DNA of 35,427 nucleotides from Acidobacteriota bacterium (GCA_024641665.1 JAHECP010000043.1:1-35427), one strand, 5' to 3'; counted from the first letter of the stretch, positions 1-8,303 are shown. Notes: generated by a model from the letters alone, not told the origin. Program-made: numbers and translations.

Positions 1-2
1 CG

Positions 3-341
3 CGGTTGCTCGCGGGCGCCAGCACGGCGCGCGACGCCGTCGGCCGGCTCGCGCTGTCGCGCGATCTCGCCTCGGGCGGCGGGCGCACCGAGCGGGAGGC
101 GCTGGGGCGCAAGCTGCGCGCGCTGGCCTCGCTCGTGCGGGACCTCGGCGCGCTGGCGTCGGCGGCGGACGATCGCTGGCTGGCGAACGCCGATTTGCGG
201 TCGGATCTGGAGGCCCTGCGCCGGTCCTGGGACGCGGACCGGGCGCTTCGGGCATTTGCGACGGTCGATCGGGCACTCGGGGCGCTCGAGCGCAACGCGA
301 GCCCGAAGGTCGTGGCCGACTGGGTCGCGGTCGAGCTCTGA
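3..341 (+). CDS. C-terminal part of probable DNA polymerase III delta' subunit (partial, 5' end outside window)
   Basis: The open frame enters from the left edge and ends with TGA at 339-341, leaving about 112 residues that are almost entirely helical and rich in Ala, Leu and Arg. No catalytic motif is visible. The call rests on context: the next gene, 37 bases on, is a RicT/YaaT-type PSP1 protein, and holB followed by yaaT/ricT is a common arrangement. The alpha-helical make-up would suit the clamp-loader collar domain at the C-terminus of delta'. The sequence alone does not prove this, and another helical protein is possible. Confidence 0.5.
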   Translation, partial: RLLAGASTARDAVGRLALSRDLASGGGRTEREALGRKLRALASLVRDLGALASAADDRWLANADLRSDLEALRRSWDADRALRAFATVDRALGALERNASPKVVADWVAVEL

Positions 342-378
342 TGGGGCGCGGCCGCGTTCACATACACGTGGGGGTCAC

Positions 379-1152
379 ATGGACGCCCGGACTCTCCGTC
401 CGTTCGTCAGCGTGAAGTTCTCCCCGGTCAGTCGATACCAGAGCTTCCTCCTCCCCGAGTTCGCGCTCGACGACCCGCCGCGCCCCGGCGAGCAGGTGGT
501 CGTGCAGGGGAACGGCAGCGTGGCGGTCGGCACGGTGACCCCGCTGGCGCCCGCGCTCGCGCCGCGGCGCGAGCCGTCCGCCGGCTCCGAGCACAAGCTC
601 GTGCGCCGCGCCAGCCGCGACGACGTGGTGACGCGGCTCAAGCAGCAGCAACGCGAGCAGGACGCGCACCGCGTCTGCCTGATGAAGATCCGCGAGCGGG
701 GCATGCCCATGAAGCTGACCCGCGTCGAGCAGCTCTTCGACGGCTCGCGCCTCGTCTTCTATTACACGGCCGACGGGCGGGTGGACTTCCGCGAGCTCGT
801 TCGCGAGCTGGCCGCGCACTTCCGCACCCGCATCGAGATGCGCCAGATCGGCGTGCGCGACGAGGCCAAGATGCTCGGCGGCTACGGGCCGTGCGGGCGG
901 CCCTTGTGCTGCACGACGTGGCTGAACGGCTTCGCGCCCGTCTCCATCAAGATGGCGAAGCAGCAGCAGCTCAGCCTGAACCCGTCGAAGCTGTCGGGCC
1001 AGTGCGGACGGCTGAAATGCTGCCTGCGCTACGAGCTGCCGAACGGCAAGGGCGTCAAGCACGCCGGCTGCGCCGACGAGGGCACGTGCACGAACGGCGG
1101 CTGCGGGTTGGACGGCTGCGGCACGAACGGCTGCGGCGGGTGCGCTTCGTAG
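379..1152 (+). CDS. ricT: PSP1-domain protein, RicT/YaaT family
   Basis: 257 residues from the ATG at 379; upstream codons in the same frame lie inside the preceding gene and were not used. The central region carries the family's cysteine signature: GGYGPCGRPLCC around residues 170-181, then SGQCGRLKCCLRYE about 40 residues later. In Bacillus subtilis, RicT (YaaT) joins RicA and RicF in an Fe-S-containing complex that affects RNase Y specificity, sporulation and biofilm formation. Whether that role holds here is not known. The C-terminus ends in an unusual tail of about 25 residues with six Cys and many Gly (CADEGTCTNGGCGLDGCG followed by more of the same), which could bind metal. It sits directly after the putative holB fragment. 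Confidence 0.9.
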   Translation: MDARTLRPFVSVKFSPVSRYQSFLLPEFALDDPPRPGEQVVVQGNGSVAVGTVTPLAPALAPRREPSAGSEHKLVRRASRDDVVTRLKQQQREQDAHRVCLMKIRERGMPMKLTRVEQLFDGSRLVFYYTADGRVDFRELVRELAAHFRTRIEMRQIGVRDEAKMLGGYGPCGRPLCCTTWLNGFAPVSIKMAKQQQLSLNPSKLSGQCGRLKCCLRYELPNGKGVKHAGCADEGTCTNGGCGLDGCGTNGCGGCAS

Positions 1153-1174
1153 CGCAGGGACGTACGTAGCGCAC

Positions 1175-1188
1175 GGCTTTAGCCCGGC
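1175..1188 (+). repeat. Palindromic REP-like unit GGCTTTAGCCCGGC
   Basis: Short palindromic unit between ricT and pdxA whose core can fold as a GGGCT/AGCCC-type stem. Close copies lie at 14161-14173 (target of the IS4 insertion) and around 15669-15701. It is dispersed and intergenic; no function can be read from it. Confidence 0.55.
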
Positions 1189-1205
1189 CAAGACGTTGGG
1201 AACTG

Positions 1206-1248
1206 CCACGGAAATACCACGGAAGGAGCCACGGAAATCTCCACGGAA
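1206..1248 (+). repeat. Four CCACGGAA octamers in near-helical phase
   Basis: Identical octamers CCACGGAA start at 1206, 1217, 1229 and 1241, so the period is 11-12 bases, about one helical turn. They lie in the ricT-pdxA gap. They could be a cluster of binding sites on one DNA face or simply a dispersed low-complexity repeat; the sequence does not decide between these. Confidence 0.6.
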
Positions 1249-1305
1249 AGCGCCAAGCGAGGGAGCGGCGTGACGGCGGGCCGGCCTTCGAGCACCGGCC
1301 TCTAA

Positions 1306-1332
1306 GCCCCCAGTCCCCAGCCCCCAGTCCCG
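1306..1332 (+). repeat. CCCCAGT string repeat
   Basis: Run of CCCCAGTCCCCAGCCCCCAG immediately before pdxA. A longer version of the same string lies at 11699-11726, where it is read as the N-terminus of a glycosyltransferase. This looks like a genome-wide dispersed repeat. Confidence 0.6.
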
Positions 1333-1341
1333 AGTGAGTCC

Positions 1342-2244
1342 ATGTCCTTGCCCACCATCGCCATCACCGCCGGTGATCCGGCCGGCATCGGGCCCGAGAT
1401 TGCGGCCAAGGCTGCGGCCGACCCGCGCGTGCGCGCCGTGTGCGAGCCCGTCATCTACGGCGCTTCGCCCGACGAGGCCGCGCGGCGGTTCACGCCCGGG
1501 GCGCTCTCGGCCGAGGCGGGACGGTCCGCCTACGAAACCATCGTGGAGGCCGTCGGCGACGCCGTAGCCGGTCGCGTGCAGGCCGTGGCGACCGGACCCA
1601 TCAACAAGGAGGCGTTCGCGCATGCCGGGCTCCGGTGGAAGGGCCACACCGAGCTGCTCGCGCACCTGACCGGCGCGCCGCGCGTGGCGATGATGTTCTA
1701 CTCCGACGCGCTGCGCGTCGTGTTGGCCACCGTGCACGTGCCGCTCGCCGAGGTGTCGCGCGTCCTGACGCGTGAGCTGATGGAGGCGACGATCGAGCTG
1801 GCGGTCACCGAGCTGCCGCGGTTCGGCTACCCGCGGCCGCGGCTGGCCGTGGCGGGCCTGAACCCGCACGCGGGTGAGCACGGCCTGATCGGCCGCGAGG
1901 ACGACGAGGCGATTGCTCCGGCGGTCGCGGCGTGCCGCGCGCGCGGCGCCGACGTGACCGGGCCCCTGCCGGGCGACACCGTCTTCGTGCGCGCCGTTGG
2001 CGGTGAGTTCGACGCCGTCATCGCCTGCTACCACGACCAGGGACTGATTCCGATCAAGGTGGTGGCGTTCGGCCGATCCGTGAACGTGACGCTCGGGCTG
2101 CCGATCATCCGAACCTCGGTCGATCACGGCACCGCGTTCGACATCGCCGGCACGGGCGTGGCCGACCACGGGAGCCTGGTGGAGGCCGTGCTGCTGGCGG
2201 CACGCCTGGTGAAGTTCCGTGAGAAGGGCAGTGGCGCGGCGTGA
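1342..2244 (+). CDS. pdxA: 4-hydroxythreonine-4-phosphate dehydrogenase
   Basis: 300 residues, slightly shorter than the usual ~330. PdxA oxidises 4-phosphohydroxy-L-threonine with NAD in the DXP-dependent pyridoxal 5'-phosphate pathway. Family landmarks are all present: the N-terminal ITAGDPAGIGPEI, the GHTELLAHLTG histidine segment, GLNPHAGEHGLIGREDDE near residue 175, CYHDQGLIPIK near residue 230 and RTSVDHGTAFDIAGTG near residue 260. The His residues in these segments are the expected divalent-metal ligands. The start is the ATG at 1342; the only ribosome-binding match is weak (GAG a few bases before). The gene stands alone between two repeat-bearing gaps. Confidence 0.95.
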   Translation: MSLPTIAITAGDPAGIGPEIAAKAAADPRVRAVCEPVIYGASPDEAARRFTPGALSAEAGRSAYETIVEAVGDAVAGRVQAVATGPINKEAFAHAGLRWKGHTELLAHLTGAPRVAMMFYSDALRVVLATVHVPLAEVSRVLTRELMEATIELAVTELPRFGYPRPRLAVAGLNPHAGEHGLIGREDDEAIAPAVAACRARGADVTGPLPGDTVFVRAVGGEFDAVIACYHDQGLIPIKVVAFGRSVNVTLGLPIIRTSVDHGTAFDIAGTGVADHGSLVEAVLLAARLVKFREKGSGAA

Positions 2245-2420
2245 TCCCGGACTCCCCTCGCGTTCGTCGTGTGATTCGCGGTTAGAATTCTAAGCGTCGC
2301 TTTGAGGCTCGGAGCGAGGATTCCGTACGCTACACGGCGCAGCCAGGCCGCGCACGGCGCGGCCCGCGAGGGAGTGGAGTGGGCGTTGGTGCCCCACGGA
2401 ACGACCGAGCCGGGGTGTGG

Positions 2421-2439
2421 TGTGGGGCGAAGCCCCACA
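2421..2439 (+). promoter_or_regulatory. Perfect 8-bp hairpin just upstream of smpB
   Basis: TGTGGGGC (2421-2428) and GCCCCACA (2432-2439) form a perfect stem with a GAA loop, ending 6 bases before the smpB ATG at 2446. No T-run follows, so an intrinsic terminator is unlikely. It may be a dispersed REP-like unit or may affect ribosome access to smpB. Confidence 0.5.
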
Positions 2440-2445
2440 TTGAAG

Positions 2446-2913
2446 ATGGACCGCCAGAAAGCCGAGAAGATCGTTGCGGAGAACCGCAAGGCGGCGCACG
2501 ACTACCACCTGCTTGAGACCTTCGAGGCGGGCGTGGTGCTCGTGGGCACCGAGGTGAAGGCCATCCGCGAGGGGCGGGTGAACCTGCGCGACAGCTTCTG
2601 CCGCGTCGAGGGTGGGGAGGTGTACGCCTACAACGTCCACATCAGCGCCTACAGCCACCGCGGCTACGCCGACCACGAGCCCACGCGCCGGCGCAAGCTC
2701 CTGCTGCACCGTGAAGAGATTCGGAAGCTCGTCGGCAAGACCGTCGAGCGCGGCATGACCCTCGTGCCCGTCCGGCTGTATTTCAAGAAGGGCCGCGTCA
2801 AGCTGGCCGTCAGCCTCGCCAAGGGCAAGAAGACCTACGACAAGCGCGAAACCGTGAAGCGCCGCGAGGCTGACCGCGAGACCCGCGCGGCGATCAAGGC
2901 GAGAATCAGGTGA
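2446..2913 (+). CDS. smpB: SsrA-binding protein SmpB
   Basis: 155 residues, the normal SmpB length, from the ATG at 2446; the frame is open further upstream, but those residues do not resemble SmpB. SmpB binds the tRNA-like domain of tmRNA and places it in the A site of stalled ribosomes for trans-translation. Visible landmarks: DYHLLETFEAGVVLVGTEVK at residues 18-37, the RVNLRDSF segment, the ISAYSHRGYADHEPTRRRKL motif and the lysine-rich C-terminal tail GKKTYDKRETVKRRE that follows mRNA-channel contacts. The stop overlaps a GTG start of the next gene (GTGA). Confidence 0.96.
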   Translation: MDRQKAEKIVAENRKAAHDYHLLETFEAGVVLVGTEVKAIREGRVNLRDSFCRVEGGEVYAYNVHISAYSHRGYADHEPTRRRKLLLHREEIRKLVGKTVERGMTLVPVRLYFKKGRVKLAVSLAKGKKTYDKRETVKRREADRETRAAIKARIR

Positions 2914-4718
2914 AGCGGGTCGGCGAGTCCCTGTCGCGCGGCGACCTCGCCCTCTGGAGCGGCTACGTCGCGCTCGCCCTCTACTTCACGTGGCCTCTCC
3001 TCGTGTCGGGGGCCAACCTCGGCATCTCCGACTGGGATCCGCTCTTCCTCTTTCACGCCAACGTCTTCCGCAGCGTCTACGAGTACGGGCAGCTGCCGTT
3101 CTGGAACCCGTGGTCCTGCGGCGGCAACGCGCTGTGGCAGAACCCGCAGGTCTCGCTCGTGAGCCCGGTGTACCCGCTCGCCCTGGTGGTTCCGCTGGCG
3201 GTCGCGATGAAGCTGAACGTGCTGCTGCACTACGTGCTCGGCTTCGCGGGCATGCACATGCTGCTCACGCGGGTCTTCCGAATCACGTTCCGCCCGGCGC
3301 TCCTGTTCCTGGCGTCCTTGTTCGTCCTGGCGGGCGGCGCGGCGTTCCACATCACGGTGGGTCACGTCACGTTCCTGCCGTACTTCTATCTGCCGTGGCT
3401 GCTCCTGTTCTTCCTCAGGGCCATCGAGACCGGCGCGCTCCGGTTCGCCGTGGCATCGGCGATCGTCCTGGCGCTCGGTTTGTACGCGGGCGGCATCCTC
3501 ATGACGTTCATGACGGGCGTGGCGCTCGGGTGCCTGTCGGCGCTGGCGGCGGCTGGACGCCGGGATTGGCGCCCGCTCGCGATGCTGGCCGTCACTGGCA
3601 TGCTCGCCGGGCTTCTTGCGGCGCCGAAGCTCGTGCCGGTTGCGTACTTCGTCACCGACCATCGACTGGTCGACGTCCGCAACGTGCTGCCCCACGACAT
3701 CATGTCGATGCCCATGCTGCTCGACGCGTTCCTGGATCCGTTCCAGTACCTGCGCGAGGTGTTCCGCGGGCAGAACTACGGGTGGCACGAATACGCCAAC
3801 TATATCGGCTCGTTCGGCGCGCTGCTCATTGCCGGCGCGTTCATCGCGATCCTCGTCGATCGTCCGTGGCGCCGCGAGCACTGGCTCGGCATGTCGCTGG
3901 CGCTGACGACGCTCGTGCTCCTGCTCTTTACCATCGGAGAGTTCGGGCCGTATGCGCCCTACGAGCTCCTGCGACGGCTGCCGATCGTCGGCCAGTTCAG
4001 GGTGCCGAGCCGGTACACCCTGGTCTTCATCGGCTTTGCCACCGCCATGGTCGCCTGGGTCGTGCGCGGACCGAGCGGCGCGATTTCGGTCGGCGTCGCC
4101 CTGCGGCGCTTCACCGCAATCGTGCTCGTGCTCGGCGCCTGCTTCCTCGCCTACCGCAACCGGATTCCGTTGGAGGTCGCGTTCACGCTGCGGCCGCTCG
4201 ACGGGACGTTCCACTTCCTGTCCCGTCCGCCCGCGCCGGTCATCGATCCGGCCACCGACGGCTTCGGTCCCGATTCGCCGATGATGCGCGCGACGATGGC
4301 GGGTCGAGCGGTCCTGCGGTGCAACGACTCGTTCCTGCTTTTCGGCGAGGTGCGCCCGGACCGGCCGGTCGTATTCTCCGACACGGTTCGTCTCTTCAAC
4401 GTGCGCTTCAGTCCCAACCGCGTCGAGTTCGGGGCGGTCACGCGCGACGAGGGGCGGGTCTACCTGAACGAGCGCTACGTGCGTGGATGGCGGGGGAGCG
4501 CTGGCGATCTGGCGATCGACCCGGCGACAGGCCTGGCGTACATGACGCTGCCGGTCGGCGCCGCCGGCACGTTCGCATTCAGCTTCGTGCCGCCCGGTCT
4601 GTGGACCGGGTTCATCCTGCTGGCGGCGGGGCTGGCGCTCTCCGTTCTGCTGTGGCGGCGATCGCTCGGAGGCGGTCCGGCGCGTACCGTCCTGCCGCCC
4701 GCCGCGCCACCATCCTGA
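2910..4718 (+). CDS. Large integral membrane protein, YfhO/GT-C-like (function unassigned)
   Basis: 602 residues from GTG 2910, which overlaps the smpB stop as GTGA. Multiple hydrophobic segments run from residue ~15 to ~430, with a soluble stretch and one last membrane segment before the C-terminus. An acidic residue pair in the first periplasmic loop (SDWDPLFLFHANVFRSVYEYGQ is abridged here to DWDP near residue 43) and the later LPFWNPWSCGGNAL segment resemble the first loop of GT-C-fold/YfhO-like membrane glycosyltransferases, which use polyprenyl-linked sugar donors. No single diagnostic motif is present. The minus-strand GT2 downstream resembles a polyprenyl-phosphate sugar synthase, which would supply such a donor. 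Its 3' end overlaps that gene by 107 bases in antiparallel orientation. Confidence 0.6.
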   Translation: MKRVGESLSRGDLALWSGYVALALYFTWPLLVSGANLGISDWDPLFLFHANVFRSVYEYGQLPFWNPWSCGGNALWQNPQVSLVSPVYPLALVVPLAVAMKLNVLLHYVLGFAGMHMLLTRVFRITFRPALLFLASLFVLAGGAAFHITVGHVTFLPYFYLPWLLLFFLRAIETGALRFAVASAIVLALGLYAGGILMTFMTGVALGCLSALAAAGRRDWRPLAMLAVTGMLAGLLAAPKLVPVAYFVTDHRLVDVRNVLPHDIMSMPMLLDAFLDPFQYLREVFRGQNYGWHEYANYIGSFGALLIAGAFIAILVDRPWRREHWLGMSLALTTLVLLLFTIGEFGPYAPYELLRRLPIVGQFRVPSRYTLVFIGFATAMVAWVVRGPSGAISVGVALRRFTAIVLVLGACFLAYRNRIPLEVAFTLRPLDGTFHFLSRPPAPVIDPATDGFGPDSPMMRATMAGRAVLRCNDSFLLFGEVRPDRPVVFSDTVRLFNVRFSPNRVEFGAVTRDEGRVYLNERYVRGWRGSAGDLAIDPATGLAYMTLPVGAAGTFAFSFVPPGLWTGFILLAAGLALSVLLWRRSLGGGPARTVLPPAAPPS

Positions 4719-5415
4719 CGAGGTCCCAGCTCACGACGATCGCGTTCTGCAGCAGACTCACGCTGCTTCGCGCCGAGTCGTACGTCACGCGAACCGGTTC
4801 GTCGGCCACCGTCAGCCCGAGCCCTCGCGCCACCAGCAGCAGGTCCACGTCGAAGGCGAACCTGCGAATCGTGAGGCACGGCGCGATTTGCGCCAGCGCG
4901 TCCCGCCGAAACGCCTTCAGGCCGCACTGCGTGTCGCGCAGCTGGATCGGCAGCACCGCGCGAAGACAGGCATTGAACGCGAGGCCGATGAGGTGGCGCC
5001 GATACAGGAAGCCGAAGAGCCGCACCGGCACCGAGTAGCGGGAGCCGTCATGGCGGCGGTTTCCGACGACGACGTCCGCTGACGGGAGGCGCGCCAGCAC
5101 TCGCTCGACCGACTCGCGGTCGTAGGCCAGATCGGCGTCGATGATCAGGACGTAGCGGCCCTGCGCGAGCGGCGCGGCCGCCTGGACGGCCTCGCCCTTG
5201 CCTCCATTGTGGGGGAGATGATGCACCCGTACATTCGGGTGCGCCCGCGCATACGCTCGGACCTGCTCGACGGTATCGTCCGTGCTCCCGTCGTCGACTA
5301 CCAGCACGTCCGGCTCCACGCCGAACCACGACTCGAGCGTGGCGAGGGAGCGCGTGATGGTGGCGCCCTCGTTGTAGCAGGGGAGCACGATGGTGAGGTC
5401 GGGGGTGGTGCTCAT
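4612..5415 (-). CDS. GT2 glycosyltransferase, dolichyl/polyprenyl-phosphate sugar synthase type
   Basis: 267 residues from the ATG at 5415-5413; longer in-frame starts would run into the upstream methyltransferase. GT-A landmarks: TIVLPCYNEGATI near the N-terminus, VVDDGSTDDT near residue 40, the metal-binding DADLAYD near residue 96 and RDTQCGLKAFRRDAL near residue 165, typical of DPM1-like enzymes that move a sugar from NDP-sugar to polyprenyl phosphate at the inner membrane face. There are no long C-terminal membrane helices. It is cotranscribed with the methyltransferase, whose stop lies 4 bases upstream. The last 107 bases are antisense to the end of the membrane-protein gene. Confidence 0.85.
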   Translation of the reverse strand: MSTTPDLTIVLPCYNEGATITRSLATLESWFGVEPDVLVVDDGSTDDTVEQVRAYARAHPNVRVHHLPHNGGKGEAVQAAAPLAQGRYVLIIDADLAYDRESVERVLARLPSADVVVGNRRHDGSRYSVPVRLFGFLYRRHLIGLAFNACLRAVLPIQLRDTQCGLKAFRRDALAQIAPCLTIRRFAFDVDLLLVARGLGLTVADEPVRVTYDSARSSVSLLQNAIVVSWDLVRMVARRAAGRYAPDRLRAIAATAERRAPAPPPAG

Positions 5416-5419
5416 TCGC

Positions 5420-6136
5420 TCACGGCTCGGCGGCGCAAAGGGCAAAGAGCAGCGCGCCCGCACGGCGGGCGTGGTCCACCTCGAGGCCGACCGCCCGGGC
5501 GCCCGCCCGCCAGGACAGCATGCCGACGAACGGCGCGATCAGGTTGAACGAGCCGAGGCGCTCGAGGCGCCAGCCGGTCGATTCGACGGCATCGCGCAGA
5601 CTGCCGCCGTCGTAGGCGAGCAGATGCTGGGCGTCGGCCATCGGTGGGGTGAGGCGTAGCGCGTCGATGACCCTTTCCAGGACGACCCAATAGGAGCGGT
5701 AGTTCGGCGTCGTGAAGAGCGCGTGCGCACCGGGGCGCGCGACACGGCGCAGCTCGGAGAGCGCCCGCCGGCCCTCGTCGCGCGAGAGGTGCTCGATGGC
5801 CTCGAACAGGTACAGCTGATCGAACGTGCCGGTCGGAAACGGGAGGGCGTCGAGCGTGGCGGCCACCGCGCGGGCGCCGGGCGTGTGGGCGCGCACGGCC
5901 TGGCCGCCGCTCACGCGCATGTCGGCGCTGACGATGTGCGGCGCTCGAAAGCGCCAGGTGACGATGCCGGAGCCCGACGCCGCGTCGAGCACACGCGCGC
6001 CAGGGTCGGGCGGGAGCAGGTGGGCGACGAGATCGAGGCGCGCGCGGTGCCAGGCGCGCTGGAAGCGCCAGCCCCGCAGCAGCGCGTCGATCTGATACGC
6101 TCCCGCGATCTGATGTTCGACGCTCGAATCGCCCAT
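5420..6136 (-). CDS. Class I SAM-dependent methyltransferase
   Basis: 238 residues from the ATG at 6136-6134. The SAM-binding motif VLDAASGSGIVTWRF lies near residue 45, followed by the acidic end of strand 2 (SADMR), and a post-I region LDALPFPTGTFDQLYLFEAIEH as in UbiE/Methyltransf_11 proteins, then RVARPGAHALFTTPN. The substrate is not evident; a glycan or lipid carrier is suggested by the downstream GT2 (4-base gap) and the glycan locus. It is divergent from the degT gene, with about 78 bases between starts that must hold both promoters. Confidence 0.85.
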   Translation of the reverse strand: MGDSSVEHQIAGAYQIDALLRGWRFQRAWHRARLDLVAHLLPPDPGARVLDAASGSGIVTWRFRAPHIVSADMRVSGGQAVRAHTPGARAVAATLDALPFPTGTFDQLYLFEAIEHLSRDEGRRALSELRRVARPGAHALFTTPNYRSYWVVLERVIDALRLTPPMADAQHLLAYDGGSLRDAVESTGWRLERLGSFNLIAPFVGMLSWRAGARAVGLEVDHARRAGALLFALCAAEP

Positions 6137-6214
6137 CGTCTCCCGCTGGCGGCATGGTTCGAAGCGACCGACTGATGCTACATTACGTCTGTGCCGACCG
6201 ACAAACGTCATCCG

Positions 6215-7324
6215 ATGCCCGTTCCCTTGCTCGATCTCAAGGCCCAGTTCGCTCCCCTCCGTGAGGACATCCTCGCCGCCATCGCGCGCGTCTGCGACAG
6301 CCAGCGCTTCATCCTCGGTCCGGAAACCGACGCGCTCGAGCGCGAGCTGGCGGCGATCATCGGCGTGAAGCACGCCGTCGGCGTCTCGTCGGGCACCGAT
6401 GCGCTCATCGTGTCGCTCATGGCACTCGGCGTCGGGCCGGGCGACGAGGTGATCACGAGCACGTTCTCGTTCTTTGCCACCGGCGGGGCCATCGTGCGTG
6501 TGGGCGCCACGCCCCGGTTCGTGGACGTCGATCCGGTGACCTTCAATGTCGATCCCGCGGCGGTCGCGAAGGCGGTCACGCCGCGTACACGCGCCATTAT
6601 CCCCGTGCACCTCTACGGCCTGTGCGCCGACATGGATCCCATCCTCGACGTGGCCGCGGCGAAAGACGTTGCGGTGATCGAGGATGCGTGTCAGGCGATC
6701 GGGGCGACCTACAAGGGCCGGCCGGCGGGCGGCATGGGCGCGCTGGCGGCGTTCTCGTTCTTCCCGAGCAAGAACCTGAACGCCTTCGGCGACGCGGGTC
6801 TCGTGACGACCAACGACGACGAGATTGCGGCGCACGTGCGGCGACTGCGTGTGCACGGGGCCGAGCCCAAGTACTATCACCGCGAGGTCGGTGGGAACTT
6901 CCGCATCGACGAGCTGCAGGCGGCCGTGCTGCGCGTCAAGGCGCCGCACCTGGCCGCGTGGAACGAGGCGCGCCGGACGAACGCGGCACGTTATGCGCGG
7001 CTCCCCGCCGCCGTGCCTGGCGTCGTCACGCCGGTCGAGCCCGAGGGCTACCGGCACATCTATCACCAGTACGTCGTGCGCGTGCCGCGGCGCGACGCGC
7101 TCAAGGAACACCTCGCGAAGGCGGGGATCGGCTGCGAGATCTACTATCCCGTGCCGCTGCACCTGCAGGAGTGCTTTGCGGAGCTCGGGTACCGGGCTGG
7201 CGATTGTCCGGTCGCCGAGACCGCGGCGCGCGAGGTCCTGGCGCTGCCGATCTACCCCGAGCTGACCGAGGCGCAGCAGCGTGCCGTCGTTGAGGCCATC
7301 GCGGATTTCTTCGCCCGACCATGA
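6215..7324 (+). CDS. DegT/DnrJ/EryC1/StrS-family PLP sugar aminotransferase
   Basis: 369 residues. The ATG at 6215 gives [12 protein letters not shown], the normal family N-terminus; an in-frame GTG at 6191 adds 8 residues and is less likely. Fold-type I features: [13 protein letters not shown] near residue 55, [11 protein letters not shown] near residue 160 and the Schiff-base lysine K186 in [14 protein letters not shown]. Enzymes of this family aminate keto-sugar nucleotides (for example at C3 of UDP-3-keto-GlcNAcA in WbpE/WlbC, which this resembles by eye). The C-terminal [18 protein letters not shown] is repeated as a decayed copy at 8365-8529. Confidence 0.88.
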   Translation: MPVPLLDLKAQFAPLREDILAAIARVCDSQRFILGPETDALERELAAIIGVKHAVGVSSGTDALIVSLMALGVGPGDEVITSTFSFFATGGAIVRVGATPRFVDVDPVTFNVDPAAVAKAVTPRTRAIIPVHLYGLCADMDPILDVAAAKDVAVIEDACQAIGATYKGRPAGGMGALAAFSFFPSKNLNAFGDAGLVTTNDDEIAAHVRRLRVHGAEPKYYHREVGGNFRIDELQAAVLRVKAPHLAAWNEARRTNAARYARLPAAVPGVVTPVEPEGYRHIYHQYVVRVPRRDALKEHLAKAGIGCEIYYPVPLHLQECFAELGYRAGDCPVAETAAREVLALPIYPELTEAQQRAVVEAIADFFARP

Positions 7325-7497
7325 ACTGTCCGTGGCCCCTTCCCGCGCTTCCCTGTGGTCGCGTTCCTGACCTGGGCACCGGTGGGCTGTCCTTTGAGAG
7401 GACCCGCCGCGAAGTCGCCGACTCGAGTGAGCACCGGGGTTAGAATGTGCATGAGGAAGCCGGGGCTTTGGTCCCAGCCTCCACGAGCGAGGGCGTC

Positions 7498-7833
7498 ATG
7501 GCTGCGGACACGCTACTGTTTCGGCGCGATCAAGCCCGCAGAGCGCGGCGCGTGGAGGCGTACGCCGAGGTTCGGCGGCAACTGCGTGCGGCGCTTGCCG
7601 AGCTCGTCCCGGGACATCGCGTCTGGGTCTTTGGATCCCTGGCGAAGCTTGGCCGTTTCAACGACGCCTCGGACGTCGATCTCGCCATGGCCGAGGCACC
7701 GAGGTCGATGAGCGCCGGCCAGTTGTCGCTCGAGCTCGCTGAGCGTCTCGGGCGGCGCGTGGATATCGTGATGCTCGATCAGTGCCGGTTTCGCGACAAG
7801 ATTCTCCGCGAGGGTGAGTTGTGGACGCTCTAG
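7498..7833 (+). CDS. MntA-like nucleotidyltransferase antitoxin (pair 1)
   Basis: 111 residues from ATG 7498, preceded by GCGAGGG. A GTG at 7447 would add 17 residues, but it abuts a TAGAAT box (7441-7446) that may be the -10 element. The minimal nucleotidyltransferase motif is VFGSLAKLGRFNDASDVDLA, with GS at 46-47 and the acidic pair D59 and D61. There are 11 residues between Ser and the first Asp, one more than the classic GSX10DXD. In studied MntA/HepT pairs, MntA AMPylates the HEPT toxin on a tyrosine and silences it. The gene overlaps the HEPT gene by 13 bases, so the two are translationally coupled. Confidence 0.85.
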   Translation: MAADTLLFRRDQARRARRVEAYAEVRRQLRAALAELVPGHRVWVFGSLAKLGRFNDASDVDLAMAEAPRSMSAGQLSLELAERLGRRVDIVMLDQCRFRDKILREGELWTL

Positions 7834-8303
7834 AGCTTCAGACACTGGCCAGCGAGCTGGCGGACGACGTTTCGGTGGCCGTGGCGGCGTTCGATCTCGC
7901 GGAGCGCCGGTACGGGGAGGGCACCCCAGCCGCGTACGACAGCGCGGCCCATCACCTGTCGCGAGCCTTCAACGTCATCGAGCAGCTCGCGCTGCGGATC
8001 GCCCGCGCGTTCGAGAACAGCGTCGACGATGAGAAGGGCTGGCACAGTGAGCTGATTCGCCGGCTGTCTCTTCGGATTCCCGGTGTACGGCCGCCGTTGT
8101 TCCCCGAGGATCTCCGCCAGCCGCTCCAGGACCTCCGTGCGTTTCGACACGTCTTCGTGCACGCGTACGATCTGACGCTCGACCCGGAAAAGCTCGCGCT
8201 CGTGCTGAAGTACGGCCGTGCCGTGCGGGAGCGCCTGCCCGGCCTGGCCGCGGATTTCGTGGCTGCGGTCGCGCGCGAGCAGGGCCTCGACCTGCCGCAC
8301 TGA
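7821..8303 (+). CDS. HepT-like HEPT-domain RNase toxin (pair 1)
   Basis: 160 residues from GTG 7821, the start that overlaps the antitoxin end. An all-helical HEPT protein. The catalytic RX4HXY motif reads RHVFVHAY, with R109, H114 and the modifiable Y116. HepT toxins cleave RNA (tRNA ends in studied cases), and the final Tyr is the AMPylation site for MntA. The domain from about residue 20 ([14 protein letters not shown] onward) has the usual long helices. The pair sits between degT and a decayed degT 3' fragment, which suggests that it arrived with, or split, an older aminotransferase gene. Confidence 0.85.
   Translation: MDALELQTLASELADDVSVAVAAFDLAERRYGEGTPAAYDSAAHHLSRAFNVIEQLALRIARAFENSVDDEKGWHSELIRRLSLRIPGVRPPLFPEDLRQPLQDLRAFRHVFVHAYDLTLDPEKLALVLKYGRAVRERLPGLAADFVAAVAREQGLDLPH

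Noticed and set aside
358-2169. 603-residue open frame on the minus strand across ricT and pdxA
   Set aside because: Antisense shadow typical of GC-rich DNA; low-complexity composition and two well-supported genes on the other strand.
2421-2445. Intrinsic terminator before smpB
   Set aside because: The hairpin is not followed by a T-run and directly precedes a start codon.
2302-2445. Longer SmpB start
   Set aside because: Adds 48 residues unlike SmpB that are encoded by a repeat-like segment and the hairpin.
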